From: Archangium gephyra
GTDB taxonomy: Bacteria; Myxococcota; Myxococcia; Myxococcales; Myxococcaceae
Reading direction: 5' to 3'
DNA length: 64,000 nucleotides
NCBI RefSeq assembly: GCF_001027285.1
Contig: NZ_CP011509.1
Span: 10,254,501-10,318,500 of the forward strand
Shown here: positions 26,198-34,776 of the stretch, in pieces
Numbering within the stretch: position 1 is the stretch's first letter
How the letters are laid out: each line of letters starts with the position of its first letter
Made by a program: the position numbers and the translations under genes
Notes under the pieces: generated by a model
What the model was told of the DNA's origin: nothing
Databases searched by the model: none
Seen by the model: only the letters and a program-made list of their open reading frames with translations

Positions 26198-26728
26198 CTA
26201 CCGGACGGCCTCGCAGCCGCAACCGCACTCGTTGAAGAACGGTTGGAAGCCCTCCGCGCAGAGGAACCGGATGGTGGCGCACACCTCGGGATCCCTCGAG
26301 ATGTACGACCGGTTCGGGTCGTTGTAGTCGCAGGATGGCTTCTGCCGCTGGCAGCCGCAGCCGCACTCGTTGAAGAAGGGCGTGTAGCCCTCCCTGCAGA
26401 TGAAGTCGATGAGGGTGCACTCGGTGGGATCTCGGGAGACGTATTTCTGGCCCGGCTCCCTCCCGGTGCAGGCGGCGGGGTTCTCCCTGCGGCAGATGCC
26501 GCCACAATCCGCGCCGCCCCGGTCCGGGTCACAGTCGTCGCGGGGGTCATCGACGCAGGCAAACCCCTCGGCACAGGGGATGCCGGCGATGCCGCCACAG
26601 AAGTCTCCCCGGACCTCCTCTTCCTGGAGCCCGGCCTCCTGCCCGGCATCGGCGGTGGGAGTGCAGGACAGACCACCGAGCGCCACACCGACAACCAGCA
26701 CGCTGCACCACATGAGGCGGATGGACAT
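26198..26728 (-). CDS. Cysteine-rich lipoprotein with duplicated 40-residue module
   Basis: The 176-residue protein has a lipoprotein signal (VLVVGVALGGLSC), a segment of the myxobacterial CGGIAGIPC type (FCGGIAGIPCAEGFACVDDP, DRGGADCGGICR) and then two copies of a module of about 40 residues: YVSRDPTECTLIDFICREGY...ECGCGC and YISRDPEVCATIRFLCAEGF...ECGCGC. The ATG at 26728 follows GGAGGG. Modules of this kind are common in secreted myxobacterial proteins and are likely held by disulfides; the function is unknown. A protease-inhibitor role beside the M4 protease is only a thought. Confidence 0.82.
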   Translation of the reverse strand: MSIRLMWCSVLVVGVALGGLSCTPTADAGQEAGLQEEEVRGDFCGGIAGIPCAEGFACVDDPRDDCDPDRGGADCGGICRRENPAACTGREPGQKYVSRDPTECTLIDFICREGYTPFFNECGCGCQRQKPSCDYNDPNRSYISRDPEVCATIRFLCAEGFQPFFNECGCGCEAVR

Positions 26729-26955
26729 CCGGGAACCCTCCTTTGGGCTGCTGGAGAGGAATGGGGCGGCGCGAGCCCATCCGGAAGCAGAGCAGGAAGC
26801 AGGCAAGGGCTCCTGCTCCCGGGTCTGACCGAGGGGCCACCGCTCTGTTCACCCGGATGACGCAGGGCGCCAGCACGTGAGGCGCGACAGCCCACGCCCG
26901 CCACTGGCACTCTCGCGCCCCCATGAGGAAGCCCGACCATGTCGAGGAGTCACCC

Positions 26956-28749
26956 GTGAGCAAGCCGCTCGAGTTGGTGACGATCCCCGCCCCTCCGTCC
27001 GAGTTCCGTGTCCGCCGCGATGCACGCTTCGCCACGCCCGGCGAGAAGCGCACGCGCTATCACCTGCCCGAGTCGCTCGAGTCGTCCTCGCCCGTTGGCT
27101 ACCGCACGCGCGTCTCGCTCTCCCGGGAGGAGGCCGGCACGCTGCTGTCGCTGCTCTCGCTGCCAAGGCCCTCGCGCTTCGTCCCGGGCCCCGCCCTCAC
27201 CGAGCGCGAGCTCTTCGAGGAGTGCTCGCTCGGCGTGCTCTCGGCGCGGCAGTCCACCAACTTCCGCGGGCAGCGGGAGGTGCTCCTCGGCCCGAAGGAC
27301 TCCGAGCAGGCGGCCTCGCTCTTGAGGCGCATCGGCCGCAAGGAGGCGCCCGTGCTCGACGGCGCGGCCTGCACCCATGTGGTGCTCGCTCGCCCCTACC
27401 GTACGCCTTTCACCTTCCTGCTCACCTTCGTGGGCCACAAGCCGCTGGCCAGCCTCGTCACCGTGCCGCTGCGCGCCTGGGCCAAGCGCTTCCGCCACGC
27501 GGATGACATCCCCACCATCGGCTATCTCAAGGAGCTGCACCTCGGCGTCCTCGCGGATGCCATGGAGCGCGCGGCGGTGATTGCCTCCGCGGGCACGCGG
27601 CGGGCCCAGGTGTTCCTGGAGCCCTTCGAGCAGCCCGCGGACGCGGCGGCCCTGCGCGAGTTGGAGGCGCTGGTGGGCCTCACTCCGGCGGAGCGCGCGG
27701 CGGGCTGGCGCATCTCGCTGGTGGCCCAGGTGGGCCATGTGCCCGAGGAGGAGCGCATCCCCATGGAGCGCACCACGGCACGGCGCCTGGGCGCGGCACT
27801 GCTCGCCCTACGCAGCGAGCGCATCCAGCCCGGCGTCAACGCCGAGCCGAGCGCCCCTCCGGCCTATCAGACGCGCCAGCCCCTGGACGTGCCCGAGGAG
27901 CTGACGGTGCAGGCGGGCCGCGCCGCCTACAACGCCTTCGCCCGGTTCACCGGCGTGTCCCGCGAGCGGGCCAAGGAGCTGCTGCTGCTCGAGCGCATCG
28001 ACGTGCTCACGCCCCATGGCAAGGAGCGGCTGCGCGCGGTCCGCGAGGAGCTGGAGCAGATCACCGACAAGCTCATCTCCCGGCTGCCGCTGTGGGCGGA
28101 CCTGGCGCTCGGGCGTGCGCTCTCGCGCAACAGTGCTCGCGGGCGGAAGGCCTTCGCGCTCGCGGGCCAGCGCATCTACGTCGGGGGACTGTCCCGCCGC
28201 GAGGTGGAGCAGTCGGGGTTGTCCTTCGCCCACGCGGTGCGGGCCTTCGGCGCGGCGGCGGCTCGCGGCGCGCTCGTCGCCGAGGTGGCCGGGACCACCG
28301 AGATTCCCGAGGGGTGTGATCTCCGCGGCGGCGTGTGTCTGATGGCCGGGCCGGTGAACCAGAACGACATCGGCAAGCAGTTCTTCGGCAGCAAGGACCT
28401 GCTCGCGCAGGCCTTCGCCGGGCGCGAGCCCACGAGCCTCTTGGTGTGGACGTTCAAGGCCAAGACGGTGGCCGATCCCATTGGCAACGAGCAGCAGTTG
28501 CTGGATGCCGCTCGCAAGGGCGCGCTCGTGGACTTGCGGCCGGGTCCGCATGAGGTGGTCTCGGTCCGGCAGGGCACGGCGCTCGGACCCATGCGTCTGA
28601 GTGGGGGCCGGGTGAATGCCGAACGGGCTTTTGGCGACGTGGGCAACTTCGTCACGGACCCCGAGGGCCGGGAGATCCCGGGCAACCGGGGCACGGAGTG
28701 GCCCTCGGACCAGGCGGAGGCTCCGTTGTGGCCCGGTGGTACGCGGTAG
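26956..28749 (+). CDS. Conserved hypothetical protein, 597 residues
   Basis: I do not recognise this family. The protein is soluble, without signal peptide or membrane helices, rich in Arg/Glu/Leu helices (for example REELEQITDKLISRLPLWADLALGRAL), with a C-terminal beta-rich part (GCDLRGGVCLMAGPVNQNDIG, LLVWTFKAKTVADPIGNEQQLL). Codon use is like its neighbours, so it is a real gene. The GTG at 26956 is chosen because AGGAG lies 6 bases before it; an ATG 33 bp upstream is in frame. It is flanked by a divergent lipoprotein gene and a convergent protease gene and so is probably a single unit. Confidence 0.8.
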   Translation: MSKPLELVTIPAPPSEFRVRRDARFATPGEKRTRYHLPESLESSSPVGYRTRVSLSREEAGTLLSLLSLPRPSRFVPGPALTERELFEECSLGVLSARQSTNFRGQREVLLGPKDSEQAASLLRRIGRKEAPVLDGAACTHVVLARPYRTPFTFLLTFVGHKPLASLVTVPLRAWAKRFRHADDIPTIGYLKELHLGVLADAMERAAVIASAGTRRAQVFLEPFEQPADAAALRELEALVGLTPAERAAGWRISLVAQVGHVPEEERIPMERTTARRLGAALLALRSERIQPGVNAEPSAPPAYQTRQPLDVPEELTVQAGRAAYNAFARFTGVSRERAKELLLLERIDVLTPHGKERLRAVREELEQITDKLISRLPLWADLALGRALSRNSARGRKAFALAGQRIYVGGLSRREVEQSGLSFAHAVRAFGAAAARGALVAEVAGTTEIPEGCDLRGGVCLMAGPVNQNDIGKQFFGSKDLLAQAFAGREPTSLLVWTFKAKTVADPIGNEQQLLDAARKGALVDLRPGPHEVVSVRQGTALGPMRLSGGRVNAERAFGDVGNFVTDPEGREIPGNRGTEWPSDQAEAPLWPGGTR

Positions 28750-28760
28750 GGCCTTCGCGG

Positions 28761-28815
28761 TTCAACCCGGGGCCCTCGATACCCTCACCCCGTCCCTCTC
28801 CCGAGGGGAGAGGGG
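28761..28815. repeat. REP-like palindromic repeat, intergenic copy
   Basis: This copy begins TTCAACCCGGG, then GATACCCTCACCCCGTCC and the palindrome CCCTCTCCC-GA-GGGGAGAGGG. The copy at 45329-45386 shares the same longer left flank. It lies between two convergent genes and could also act as a terminator. Confidence 0.85.
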
Positions 28816-28824
28816 AAGTGGGGG

Positions 28825-30237
28825 TCAGGGGGTCTCCGTGCTCGCCTTCTCGGGGCTCGCCTTCTCGGGGCTTGGCTTTTCGAGGCTTGCCTTCTCGGGG
28901 CTTGCCTTCGTGGCGGGGCGCGGGGCGCTGTTGGCCACGCTGTTCAGGTAGTTCAGCGACATCTTCAACTGGTAGTCCGTCAGCTTCGCCGCCACGTCCC
29001 AGTCGCGCACGCTCTCGGGCAGGCTCTTCGGCTTCGGCACCGCGTCGGACTCGTTCGACACCACCGGCTCCGCCTTGAAGTGCCGGTCCAGGTCCTTCTC
29101 CCGCGGCTGGTCCTTCGCGCCCTTCCCTCCCGGCGCCTCCGGTACCAGGTAGTCCGGGGTAATTCCCTTCTCCTGGATGCTCCGCCCCTTGGGCGTGTAG
29201 TAGCGCGCGATGGTCAGCTTCAGCCCCGAGCCGTCCTCCAGCTCGATGACCGTCTGCACGCTTCCCTTTCCGAACGTCTGCGTGCCGAGGATCATCGCGC
29301 GCCCGTGGTCCTGCAGTGCCCCCGCGACGATCTCCGACGCCGAGGCGCTCCCCGCGTTCACCAGCACCACCAGCGGATACTCCGGCTCGGTGTCCCGGTC
29401 CTTGCTCAGTTCCTCCGTCGCCCGGCCACCCTTGCGCCCCCGCGTGCTCACGATGGGCAGGTTCCCCGGCAGCCACAGGTCACTCACCGCCACCGCCTGG
29501 TCCAGCAGCCCACCCGGGTTGTTGCGCAGGTCCAGCACCACCCCGCGCAACGGCTTGCCCCCGTTCTGCTCCCGCAGCCGGTCCAGCTCCTTGCGCAGGT
29601 AGAGCGCCGTGCGGTCCTGGAAGTTCTTCACCTTCAGGTGCGCGATGCCCCCGTACAGCGCGCCCTCCACCGAGATGATGCGGATGTGGTCCCGGATGAT
29701 GGCCAGCTCGCGCGGTGCATTGAAGCCCTCGCGCATGATGGTCAGCAGCACCCGCTTGCCCGCGGGGCCACGCATGCGCTGCAGCACCTCCGGCACGCCC
29801 ATGCCCTGGATGTTCTCCCCGTCGATGGCGATGAGGTCGTCGCCAGCCCGGATGCCCGCTCGCGCCGCCGGCGTGTCGTCGATGGGCGCCACCACCACGA
29901 TGCCGTCCCCCTTGCGCGCCACCTCGATGCCCAGCCCTCCGAACTCGCCGGAGGTGTCGATCTTCATCTCCTTGAAGACCTCGGGCGGCATGAAGAGGGT
30001 GTGGGGATCCAACGTCTCCAGCATTCCCTGGATGGCGCCGTACATCAGCTTCTTCTCATCCACCGGCTCCACGTAGCTGTTCTCCACGTAGGAGAGCACC
30101 CGGGCGAAGACCTCGAGCTGCTCGTACGTGGCGGTATTGGGAGGCGTGGAGGGCTCACGTCCGTCCGCCCGCGCCACGGGAGCCAGGAGCAACAGGCCCG
30201 CGGCGAGTGCCGCGCGCCAGGAGTGCAGGGAGCGCAT
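28825..30237 (-). CDS. S41 C-terminal processing peptidase (CtpA/Prc family)
   Basis: The 470-residue protein has a signal peptide (AALAAGLLLLAPVARA), a PDZ domain (about 80-170; GLGIEVARKGDGIVVV, GIRAGDDLIAIDGENI) and an S41 protease domain. The catalytic Ser lies in GSASASEIVAG near residue 298 and the Lys in TFGKGSVQ near 323. These periplasmic proteases trim or degrade proteins from their C-termini. The C-terminus carries an unusual low-complexity tail of repeated PEKAS units. The start ATG gives a good signal peptide. It is 39 bp from the hydrolase gene on the same strand and may be co-transcribed. Confidence 0.93.
   Translation of the reverse strand: MRSLHSWRAALAAGLLLLAPVARADGREPSTPPNTATYEQLEVFARVLSYVENSYVEPVDEKKLMYGAIQGMLETLDPHTLFMPPEVFKEMKIDTSGEFGGLGIEVARKGDGIVVVAPIDDTPAARAGIRAGDDLIAIDGENIQGMGVPEVLQRMRGPAGKRVLLTIMREGFNAPRELAIIRDHIRIISVEGALYGGIAHLKVKNFQDRTALYLRKELDRLREQNGGKPLRGVVLDLRNNPGGLLDQAVAVSDLWLPGNLPIVSTRGRKGGRATEELSKDRDTEPEYPLVVLVNAGSASASEIVAGALQDHGRAMILGTQTFGKGSVQTVIELEDGSGLKLTIARYYTPKGRSIQEKGITPDYLVPEAPGGKGAKDQPREKDLDRHFKAEPVVSNESDAVPKPKSLPESVRDWDVAAKLTDYQLKMSLNYLNSVANSAPRPATKASPEKASLEKPSPEKASPEKASTETP
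28841..28905 (-). repeat. 15-bp tandem repeat encoding (PEKAS)n
   Basis: About five units of 15 bp encode ASPEKASLEKPSPEKASPEKAS at the C-terminus of the S41 protease. The units differ by single bases, as in a young tandem repeat, and the tract lies about 25 bp from a REP-like element. Confidence 0.8.
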
Positions 30238-30276
30238 GAACCCCGAGTCTAGCATCCAGCCCGCGCCCCGGCCCTC

Positions 30277-31137
30277 CTACAGCCCCGTGGCGTCCGCGAA
30301 CTGCACCAACTCCGACACCAGCTCGTTCGGCCGCTCGACCTGCGGGATGTGGCCGAACTCCTCCACCACCCGCACCCGCGAGTGCGCCGGCAGGTGCGAG
30401 CGGAAGAAGTCCAGGCTCTGCCGGGGCAGCAATTTCTCACTCCCACCCCACACGAACAGCACCGGCATGGCGAGCGACTGGAGCACCTCGGGCTTGAGGT
30501 ACTCGCGTGTGGCCAGCGCGTCCGCGCTCAGCGCCTTCACCGCGGGCGTCGAGTAGATGCCCCGCACCATGTCGGCCAGCAGCATCATCATCATGGGCGG
30601 ACGGTGGAAGAGTCGCCTGGTGAGCGCGCGAGACTGCTCGGCCGTGCGCACGTCCATGGCCTGGAGCACCTCCACGAAGAACTCGTGCCCCACGTCCGCG
30701 CCCGCGGGTGCCACCAGCCCGAGCGCCTTCACCAGCTCGGGATGCTCGGCCGCCAGCTGCACGGACAGGGCACCGCCCAGCGAGTTGCCCACCACGAAGG
30801 CCGGGCCCCCCACCACCTTCCGGTGGTACTCCACCAGCATGTTGTACTGGCCCCGCACACACGTGGGCCCGAGGCAGTACTCCGGCGAGAAGCCGTGTCC
30901 CGGCAGATCCACCGCCAGCACCCGCTCGAAGCGCCGGGCCAGTCCGAAGAAGATGCGAGCGAAGCCGTTGGCCGTCCCACCCAGCCCGTGCACCAGCAGC
31001 ACCGGCGGCCCCTTGCCCTTCCCCTTCAGCTCGTAGTGGTGCAGCCGCTGCCCGGCCACGTCCACCATGCTCGACCGCACCCCGCGCGCCACCAACATGC
31101 GCCGGGTGACTTCCTGGAGTCCTGACATGAGATCCAC
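30277..31137 (-). CDS. Alpha/beta hydrolase
   Basis: The 286-residue protein has the alpha/beta-hydrolase signature: oxyanion region LLVHGLGGTANGF, nucleophile elbow VVGNSLGGAL (Ser near 118), the Asp probably just after LFVWGGSEKLLP and the base His in EFGHIPQVE. It resembles the meta-cleavage hydrolase/lipase-like group; the substrate is unknown. Start choice is between GTG at 31137 and ATG at 31128; the GTG is kept because GGAGGGGG lies upstream, though a little far. It precedes the S41 protease gene on the same strand. Confidence 0.85.
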   Translation of the reverse strand: MDLMSGLQEVTRRMLVARGVRSSMVDVAGQRLHHYELKGKGKGPPVLLVHGLGGTANGFARIFFGLARRFERVLAVDLPGHGFSPEYCLGPTCVRGQYNMLVEYHRKVVGGPAFVVGNSLGGALSVQLAAEHPELVKALGLVAPAGADVGHEFFVEVLQAMDVRTAEQSRALTRRLFHRPPMMMMLLADMVRGIYSTPAVKALSADALATREYLKPEVLQSLAMPVLFVWGGSEKLLPRQSLDFFRSHLPAHSRVRVVEEFGHIPQVERPNELVSELVQFADATGL

Positions 31138-31239
31138 GGCCGGAAGCTAACCCCCTCCATGCCGCACCGCATCATTTCCGTGCGGCATCCTTCCACGAGT
31201 GGACGCCCGGAAGCCGGGTCCCCGGCCCGGGGGGAGCGG

Positions 31240-32409
31240 TCAGCGCGCCAGCCAGGGAGCGGGATCCACCGCCTGCCCGGCGCGGCGGATCTCGAAATAC
31301 AGGTAGGCGCCCTTGAGCGAGCCGGTGTCACCAACCTCGCCCACCACGTCACCAGCGGCCACCTGGGCACCCACCTCCTGGGCCACGGAGGACAGGTGCG
31401 CCACCAGCGTGTGGTAGCCGCCGCCATGGTCGAGGATGAGCAGGTTGCCGTAGCCGCGCATCCATCCCGCGTAGGCCACGGTGCCCTCGGCCACCGCCTT
31501 CACCGGCGAGCCCGCGGGCGCGCGGATGTCCACGCCCTTCTGCACGGTGACGGTGTTGAAGCGCGGGTTCACCACCTTGCCGAAGCCCACCTCGATGAGG
31601 CCCGGCGCGGGGAAGGGCAGCTTGCCCTTGAGCGCTCCGAAGCCGGACGTGGCCGGGCCCTCGTTGAGATCCTGGATGACGCGGGTGAGGTCCGCGTCCG
31701 CCTGCTCCAGCTCGCGCACCATGCGCCGCGCCAGCTCCGCCTCGCCCTTGATGGCGCCCACCACCTCCTCGAGCGCCGCCTGCTGGGCCCTGGACAGCGC
31801 CGCCTGCTCGCGCAGGAAGCCCAGCCGCACGTCCAGCGAGCCCTGCAACCGGCGCAGCTCGGCCGCCGACTGGCGCCGCAGCCGCGCCACCCGCTGCACC
31901 GTGCGCAAGAGCCGCAGGTCCTCCTCGAGCGTCGCCCGCAGCGCGCGCGAGCGCCACACCATGGCGGAGAAGTCCCTCGCGCTCAGCAGCACCTCCAGCG
32001 GCCGGCGGCGCATCAGCCGGTACATGCCCCACAGCCGCGGGGACAGCCGGCGCATCTGCCCGCGCAGCATCTCCTGCGTCAGGGCGTCCTCCTGCTCGGC
32101 CACGGCGAGCCGCTTGCGGAAGACGGCCAGGTCACGCTCCAGCGCCTTCACCCGCTGCGTGCTGGTGGCGGCCCGCTGCTCCACCATCTCCAGCACCTCC
32201 AGCGCGGACACCTTGCGAGACTCGATGAGCGCGAGCGCCGCCCGCTGCGTGGCGAGCTTCTCGCGCACGGCCTCCCGCTCGGCCGCCTCGTCGAGCGCGG
32301 GAGGTGACTCCGCCGCGCCTTGCTCGGCGGACGGCGGGGGAGCCGCGTCCTCCTGGGCGAGGGCGGCACCACCCCACAGCAGCAGGGAGAGGAGGACGAG
32401 CCGGCTCAT
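31240..32409 (-). CDS. envC: EnvC-like murein hydrolase activator (degenerate LytM/M23)
   Basis: The 389-residue protein has a signal peptide (LVLLSLLLWGGAALA), a long coiled coil (about 35-260, rich in Arg/Glu/Leu) and a C-terminal LytM domain (GVDIRAPAGSPVKAVAEGTV to GAYLYFEIRRAG). The zinc motifs of active M23 peptidases are lost: HLHFE reads YLYFE and the His before the first metal Asp is Lys. This is the state of E. coli EnvC, which activates amidases and does not cut peptidoglycan itself. The gene overlaps ftsX by four bases (ATGA), which supports control by FtsEX at the division site. Confidence 0.88.
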   Translation of the reverse strand: MSRLVLLSLLLWGGAALAQEDAAPPPSAEQGAAESPPALDEAAEREAVREKLATQRAALALIESRKVSALEVLEMVEQRAATSTQRVKALERDLAVFRKRLAVAEQEDALTQEMLRGQMRRLSPRLWGMYRLMRRRPLEVLLSARDFSAMVWRSRALRATLEEDLRLLRTVQRVARLRRQSAAELRRLQGSLDVRLGFLREQAALSRAQQAALEEVVGAIKGEAELARRMVRELEQADADLTRVIQDLNEGPATSGFGALKGKLPFPAPGLIEVGFGKVVNPRFNTVTVQKGVDIRAPAGSPVKAVAEGTVAYAGWMRGYGNLLILDHGGGYHTLVAHLSSVAQEVGAQVAAGDVVGEVGDTGSLKGAYLYFEIRRAGQAVDPAPWLAR

Positions 32410-33308
32410 ACCCGCAGGAAGCGCCCCACCGCGATGAAGCTGCCACCGAGCCCCAGCGCGCAGCCCGCCGCGAGCAGCTCGAGGGCGATGCGCGGCTCCA
32501 GCAGCGGCACCATGCCGCCAGGCCCCACGAGGAAGGAGAAGAGCGAGGCCAGCCCCGGCCCCGCGAACCGCTCGAAGGCCACCAGACCCGCCAACGCCAC
32601 ACCGGCGCCGAGCAGCCCCTGGAGGAAGCCCTCGATGAGGAAGGGCGCCTTGACGAAGCGGTCCGTCGCGCCGACCAGCTTCTGGATTTCAATCTCCCCG
32701 CGGCGCGCGTAGATGGCGAGTTGCAGCGTCGCGGACACGATGACCACGGTGGCGATCAGCACCACCGCGAAGGCCACCCACCCGCCATAGCGCAGCGCCT
32801 TCGAGATGGCCGAGAGCCGCTCCACGGCCTCCTCGCCATAGTCCACACCGGTGACGCCGGGCAGGGCGCGCAGCTGCTGCGCGAGTATCTTGAGCGCGCC
32901 CGGGGTGCGCCGCTCCGGAGGGACCTCCAGTTCCAGCGAGGGCGGCAGCGGATTCTCCGGGAGCTGAGCCAGCGCCTCGCCGAGGTCACCCAGCTCGGTG
33001 GCCAGACGCTCGAGCGCGGCCCGAGGGGGAACCAGGTAGGCCTTGCCACCACTGAGGGCCACCATGCGCTCGCGCAGCACGGCGGCGCCCTCTTCGTCGA
33101 GCTCGGGGGAGAGGTACACCGTCACCTGGACCTCGCCGCCGAGCGAGCCGATGAGGGCCTCGACCATGCGGCCGGTGGCCTGCGCGAGGCCGGCGGAGAA
33201 GATGGCGATGGCGATGGTGGTGACGGCGACGAAGTGGATGAAGGGCGCATGGCGCAGGCCCGAGGCCGCCGAGCGCCAGAAGTAGGCCGCCTTCGCGAGG
33301 ACGCTCAT
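32406..33308 (-). CDS. ftsX: Cell division protein FtsX
   Basis: The 300-residue inner-membrane protein has four predicted helices: one near residues 25-45, then three after a periplasmic domain (about 50-165), at GGWVAFAVVLIATVVIVSA, FLQGLLGAGVALAGLVAF and LELLAAGCALGLGGSFIAVG. The conserved stretch AIYARRGEIEIQKLVGATDRFVKAPFLIEG is typical of FtsX. It forms the permease-like partner of FtsE and passes its ATPase state through the periplasmic loop to EnvC. It overlaps both neighbours by four bases. Confidence 0.94.
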   Translation of the reverse strand: MSVLAKAAYFWRSAASGLRHAPFIHFVAVTTIAIAIFSAGLAQATGRMVEALIGSLGGEVQVTVYLSPELDEEGAAVLRERMVALSGGKAYLVPPRAALERLATELGDLGEALAQLPENPLPPSLELEVPPERRTPGALKILAQQLRALPGVTGVDYGEEAVERLSAISKALRYGGWVAFAVVLIATVVIVSATLQLAIYARRGEIEIQKLVGATDRFVKAPFLIEGFLQGLLGAGVALAGLVAFERFAGPGLASLFSFLVGPGGMVPLLEPRIALELLAAGCALGLGGSFIAVGRFLRV

Positions 33309-34000
33309 CCCGCCGCCATCCGCCGGGCGGCCTTGATGCCGTCCTCGTCCGACACGATGAAGCCGTTCTCCAGACGGAGGGTGCGCTTCTGGTAGCGGGT
33401 GATGAGGCTGTGGTCGTGGGTGGCCACCATGACCGTGGTGCCGCGCGCGTTCACATCCATCAGGAGGTCCATGATCTCCAGGGTGAGCGCCGGGTCCAGG
33501 TTGCCGGTGGGCTCGTCGGCCAGGAGGATGGTCGGGTCATTGACGAGCGCCCGGGCGATGACGACGCGCTGCTGCTCACCACCGGAGAGCTTGAGGGGCA
33601 TGGAGCTCGCCTTGTGCTGCAGGCCCACGAGCTTGAGCATGCGCTGCACGCGCTCGCGGGCCACGGCGCGGGGGACGCCGAGGACGTCCAGGGCGAAGGC
33701 GACGTTGTCCTCGACGGTGCGGTGCGGGAGGAGTTTGAAGTCCTGGAAGACGACTCCGATGTTGCGCCGCAAGTAGGGGACGGCCGACTCGCGGATGCGC
33801 GCGATGTTGCGGCCGCCCACGAGGATCTGCCCCTTGGTGGCCTTCTCGCCGCAGAAGATGAGCTTCATGAGCGTCGTCTTCCCGGCGCCCGAGGGCCCGG
33901 TGAGGAAGACGAACTCGCCCTTCTGCACGTGAAGGTTGATGTCCGAGAGGACGGGCGGATCGCCTGGATACGCCTTGTAGACGTGGAACATCTGGATCAT
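33305..34000 (-). CDS. ftsE: Cell division ATP-binding protein FtsE
   Basis: The 231-residue ABC ATPase has Walker [11 protein letters not shown], the signature LSGGEQQR, Walker [10 protein letters not shown] and the H-loop ATHDHSLI. The start ([14 protein letters not shown]) matches FtsE. The extra C-terminal 15 residues are unremarkable. It is the first gene of the ftsE-ftsX-envC operon on the minus strand; its promoter should lie in 34001-34139, the gap that also holds a relic of the DASS transporter gene. Confidence 0.95.
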   Translation of the reverse strand: MIQMFHVYKAYPGDPPVLSDINLHVQKGEFVFLTGPSGAGKTTLMKLIFCGEKATKGQILVGGRNIARIRESAVPYLRRNIGVVFQDFKLLPHRTVEDNVAFALDVLGVPRAVARERVQRMLKLVGLQHKASSMPLKLSGGEQQRVVIARALVNDPTILLADEPTGNLDPALTLEIMDLLMDVNARGTTVMVATHDHSLITRYQKRTLRLENGFIVSDEDGIKAARRMAAG

Positions 34001-34036
34001 CGGCGGGACCGATTATGGCCTCGTGGAGGCCACCTC

Positions 34037-34131
34037 GCCACGTTGCGAACGTGGCTTCCCGCTGGACCCGGAGTGTGCCCTCCCCGCCCGTGTGCTCCTT
34101 GGCTGCCTGCTCGCCAGGCAGCTCTCCGTAA
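34037..34131 (+). pseudogene. Relic copy of the 5' end of the DASS transporter gene
   Basis: Positions 34037-34075 match 36681-36719 with four mismatches in 39 bases, and weaker similarity with indels continues to about 34113. The matched stretch includes the transporter's GTG start and codons for ASR(W/S)TRS; here the frame continues out of register and stops at 34131. It lies between ftsE and the immunity gene. I infer that ftsE and the transporter were once adjacent and divergent and that the toxin module entered between two copies of this start region. Confidence 0.65.
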
Positions 34132-34139
34132 CCGGCCCA

Positions 34140-34766
34140 TCACATGACAATGCAGTCGAGCCCCTCGAGGACACTCCGAAGGTCATCCGGGGTCGCATCC
34201 AGGCCCTTCATGACCGAAGGAGCGTGCCATGTCTCCGCCACTGTGGAGGGAGGATCCTTGACCAGGGGGTTGATGATGACCTGTCCGAATCGGCCCGGCC
34301 AGTTCAGCCGACCCAACGCAGCCGCGTTCCCAAGCGGGTCGATGATCGTGAAGCACGGCCAGCGCGGCAGCCGAACCGTCCGCATGTCGCAGCCATGAAA
34401 ACGGCAGCCGTCGAGCCGGGCCTCGGAGAAGTCACAGTCCTCGACCTGACCGTGCTCGCCCCCGGTGCTGTAGCCCGGAAATGGCCCGAAGTCGCACCCG
34501 GTCAGGCGCCCTTTGATCCGGCAACCCTTGAGGGCCGCACTCACCCAGCCTCGATGATTCCTCTGCTCCTGCTTGAACTCGATGGTGCAGTCCATGAGGC
34601 GCGGCTGGCGGACAATCAGCCGACTGCCTGGCACGCGCACGACCACTGTGCAGCGGCGCAACGTCAGATTCGGTCCGAAGTAGACGACCTGGTCCGTCGC
34701 GCCGGCCAGTTCCACCCGTTCGTCATCAATCTCGCGGTTCTCGAAAAAGATATTGCCTGGCCACAT
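34140..34766 (-). CDS. Probable immunity protein, beta-helix-like
   Basis: The 208-residue protein follows the toxin gene by 10 bp on the same strand. Residues about 15-130 show a regular pattern of short beta strands and turns like pentapeptide-type or right-handed beta helices (NLTLRRCTVVV, RLMDCTIEF, ALKGCRIKGRLTGCDFG, VEDCDFSEARLDGCRFHGCDM). No signal peptide is present, so it would act in the cytoplasm. In SitAI loci of Myxococcus xanthus the gene after the toxin gene provides self-immunity; position and size fit that role. The specific fold is my inference. Confidence 0.7.
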   Translation of the reverse strand: MWPGNIFFENREIDDERVELAGATDQVVYFGPNLTLRRCTVVVRVPGSRLIVRQPRLMDCTIEFKQEQRNHRGWVSAALKGCRIKGRLTGCDFGPFPGYSTGGEHGQVEDCDFSEARLDGCRFHGCDMRTVRLPRWPCFTIIDPLGNAAALGRLNWPGRFGQVIINPLVKDPPSTVAETWHAPSVMKGLDATPDDLRSVLEGLDCIVM

Positions 34767-34776
34767 CTCCCTGCCC

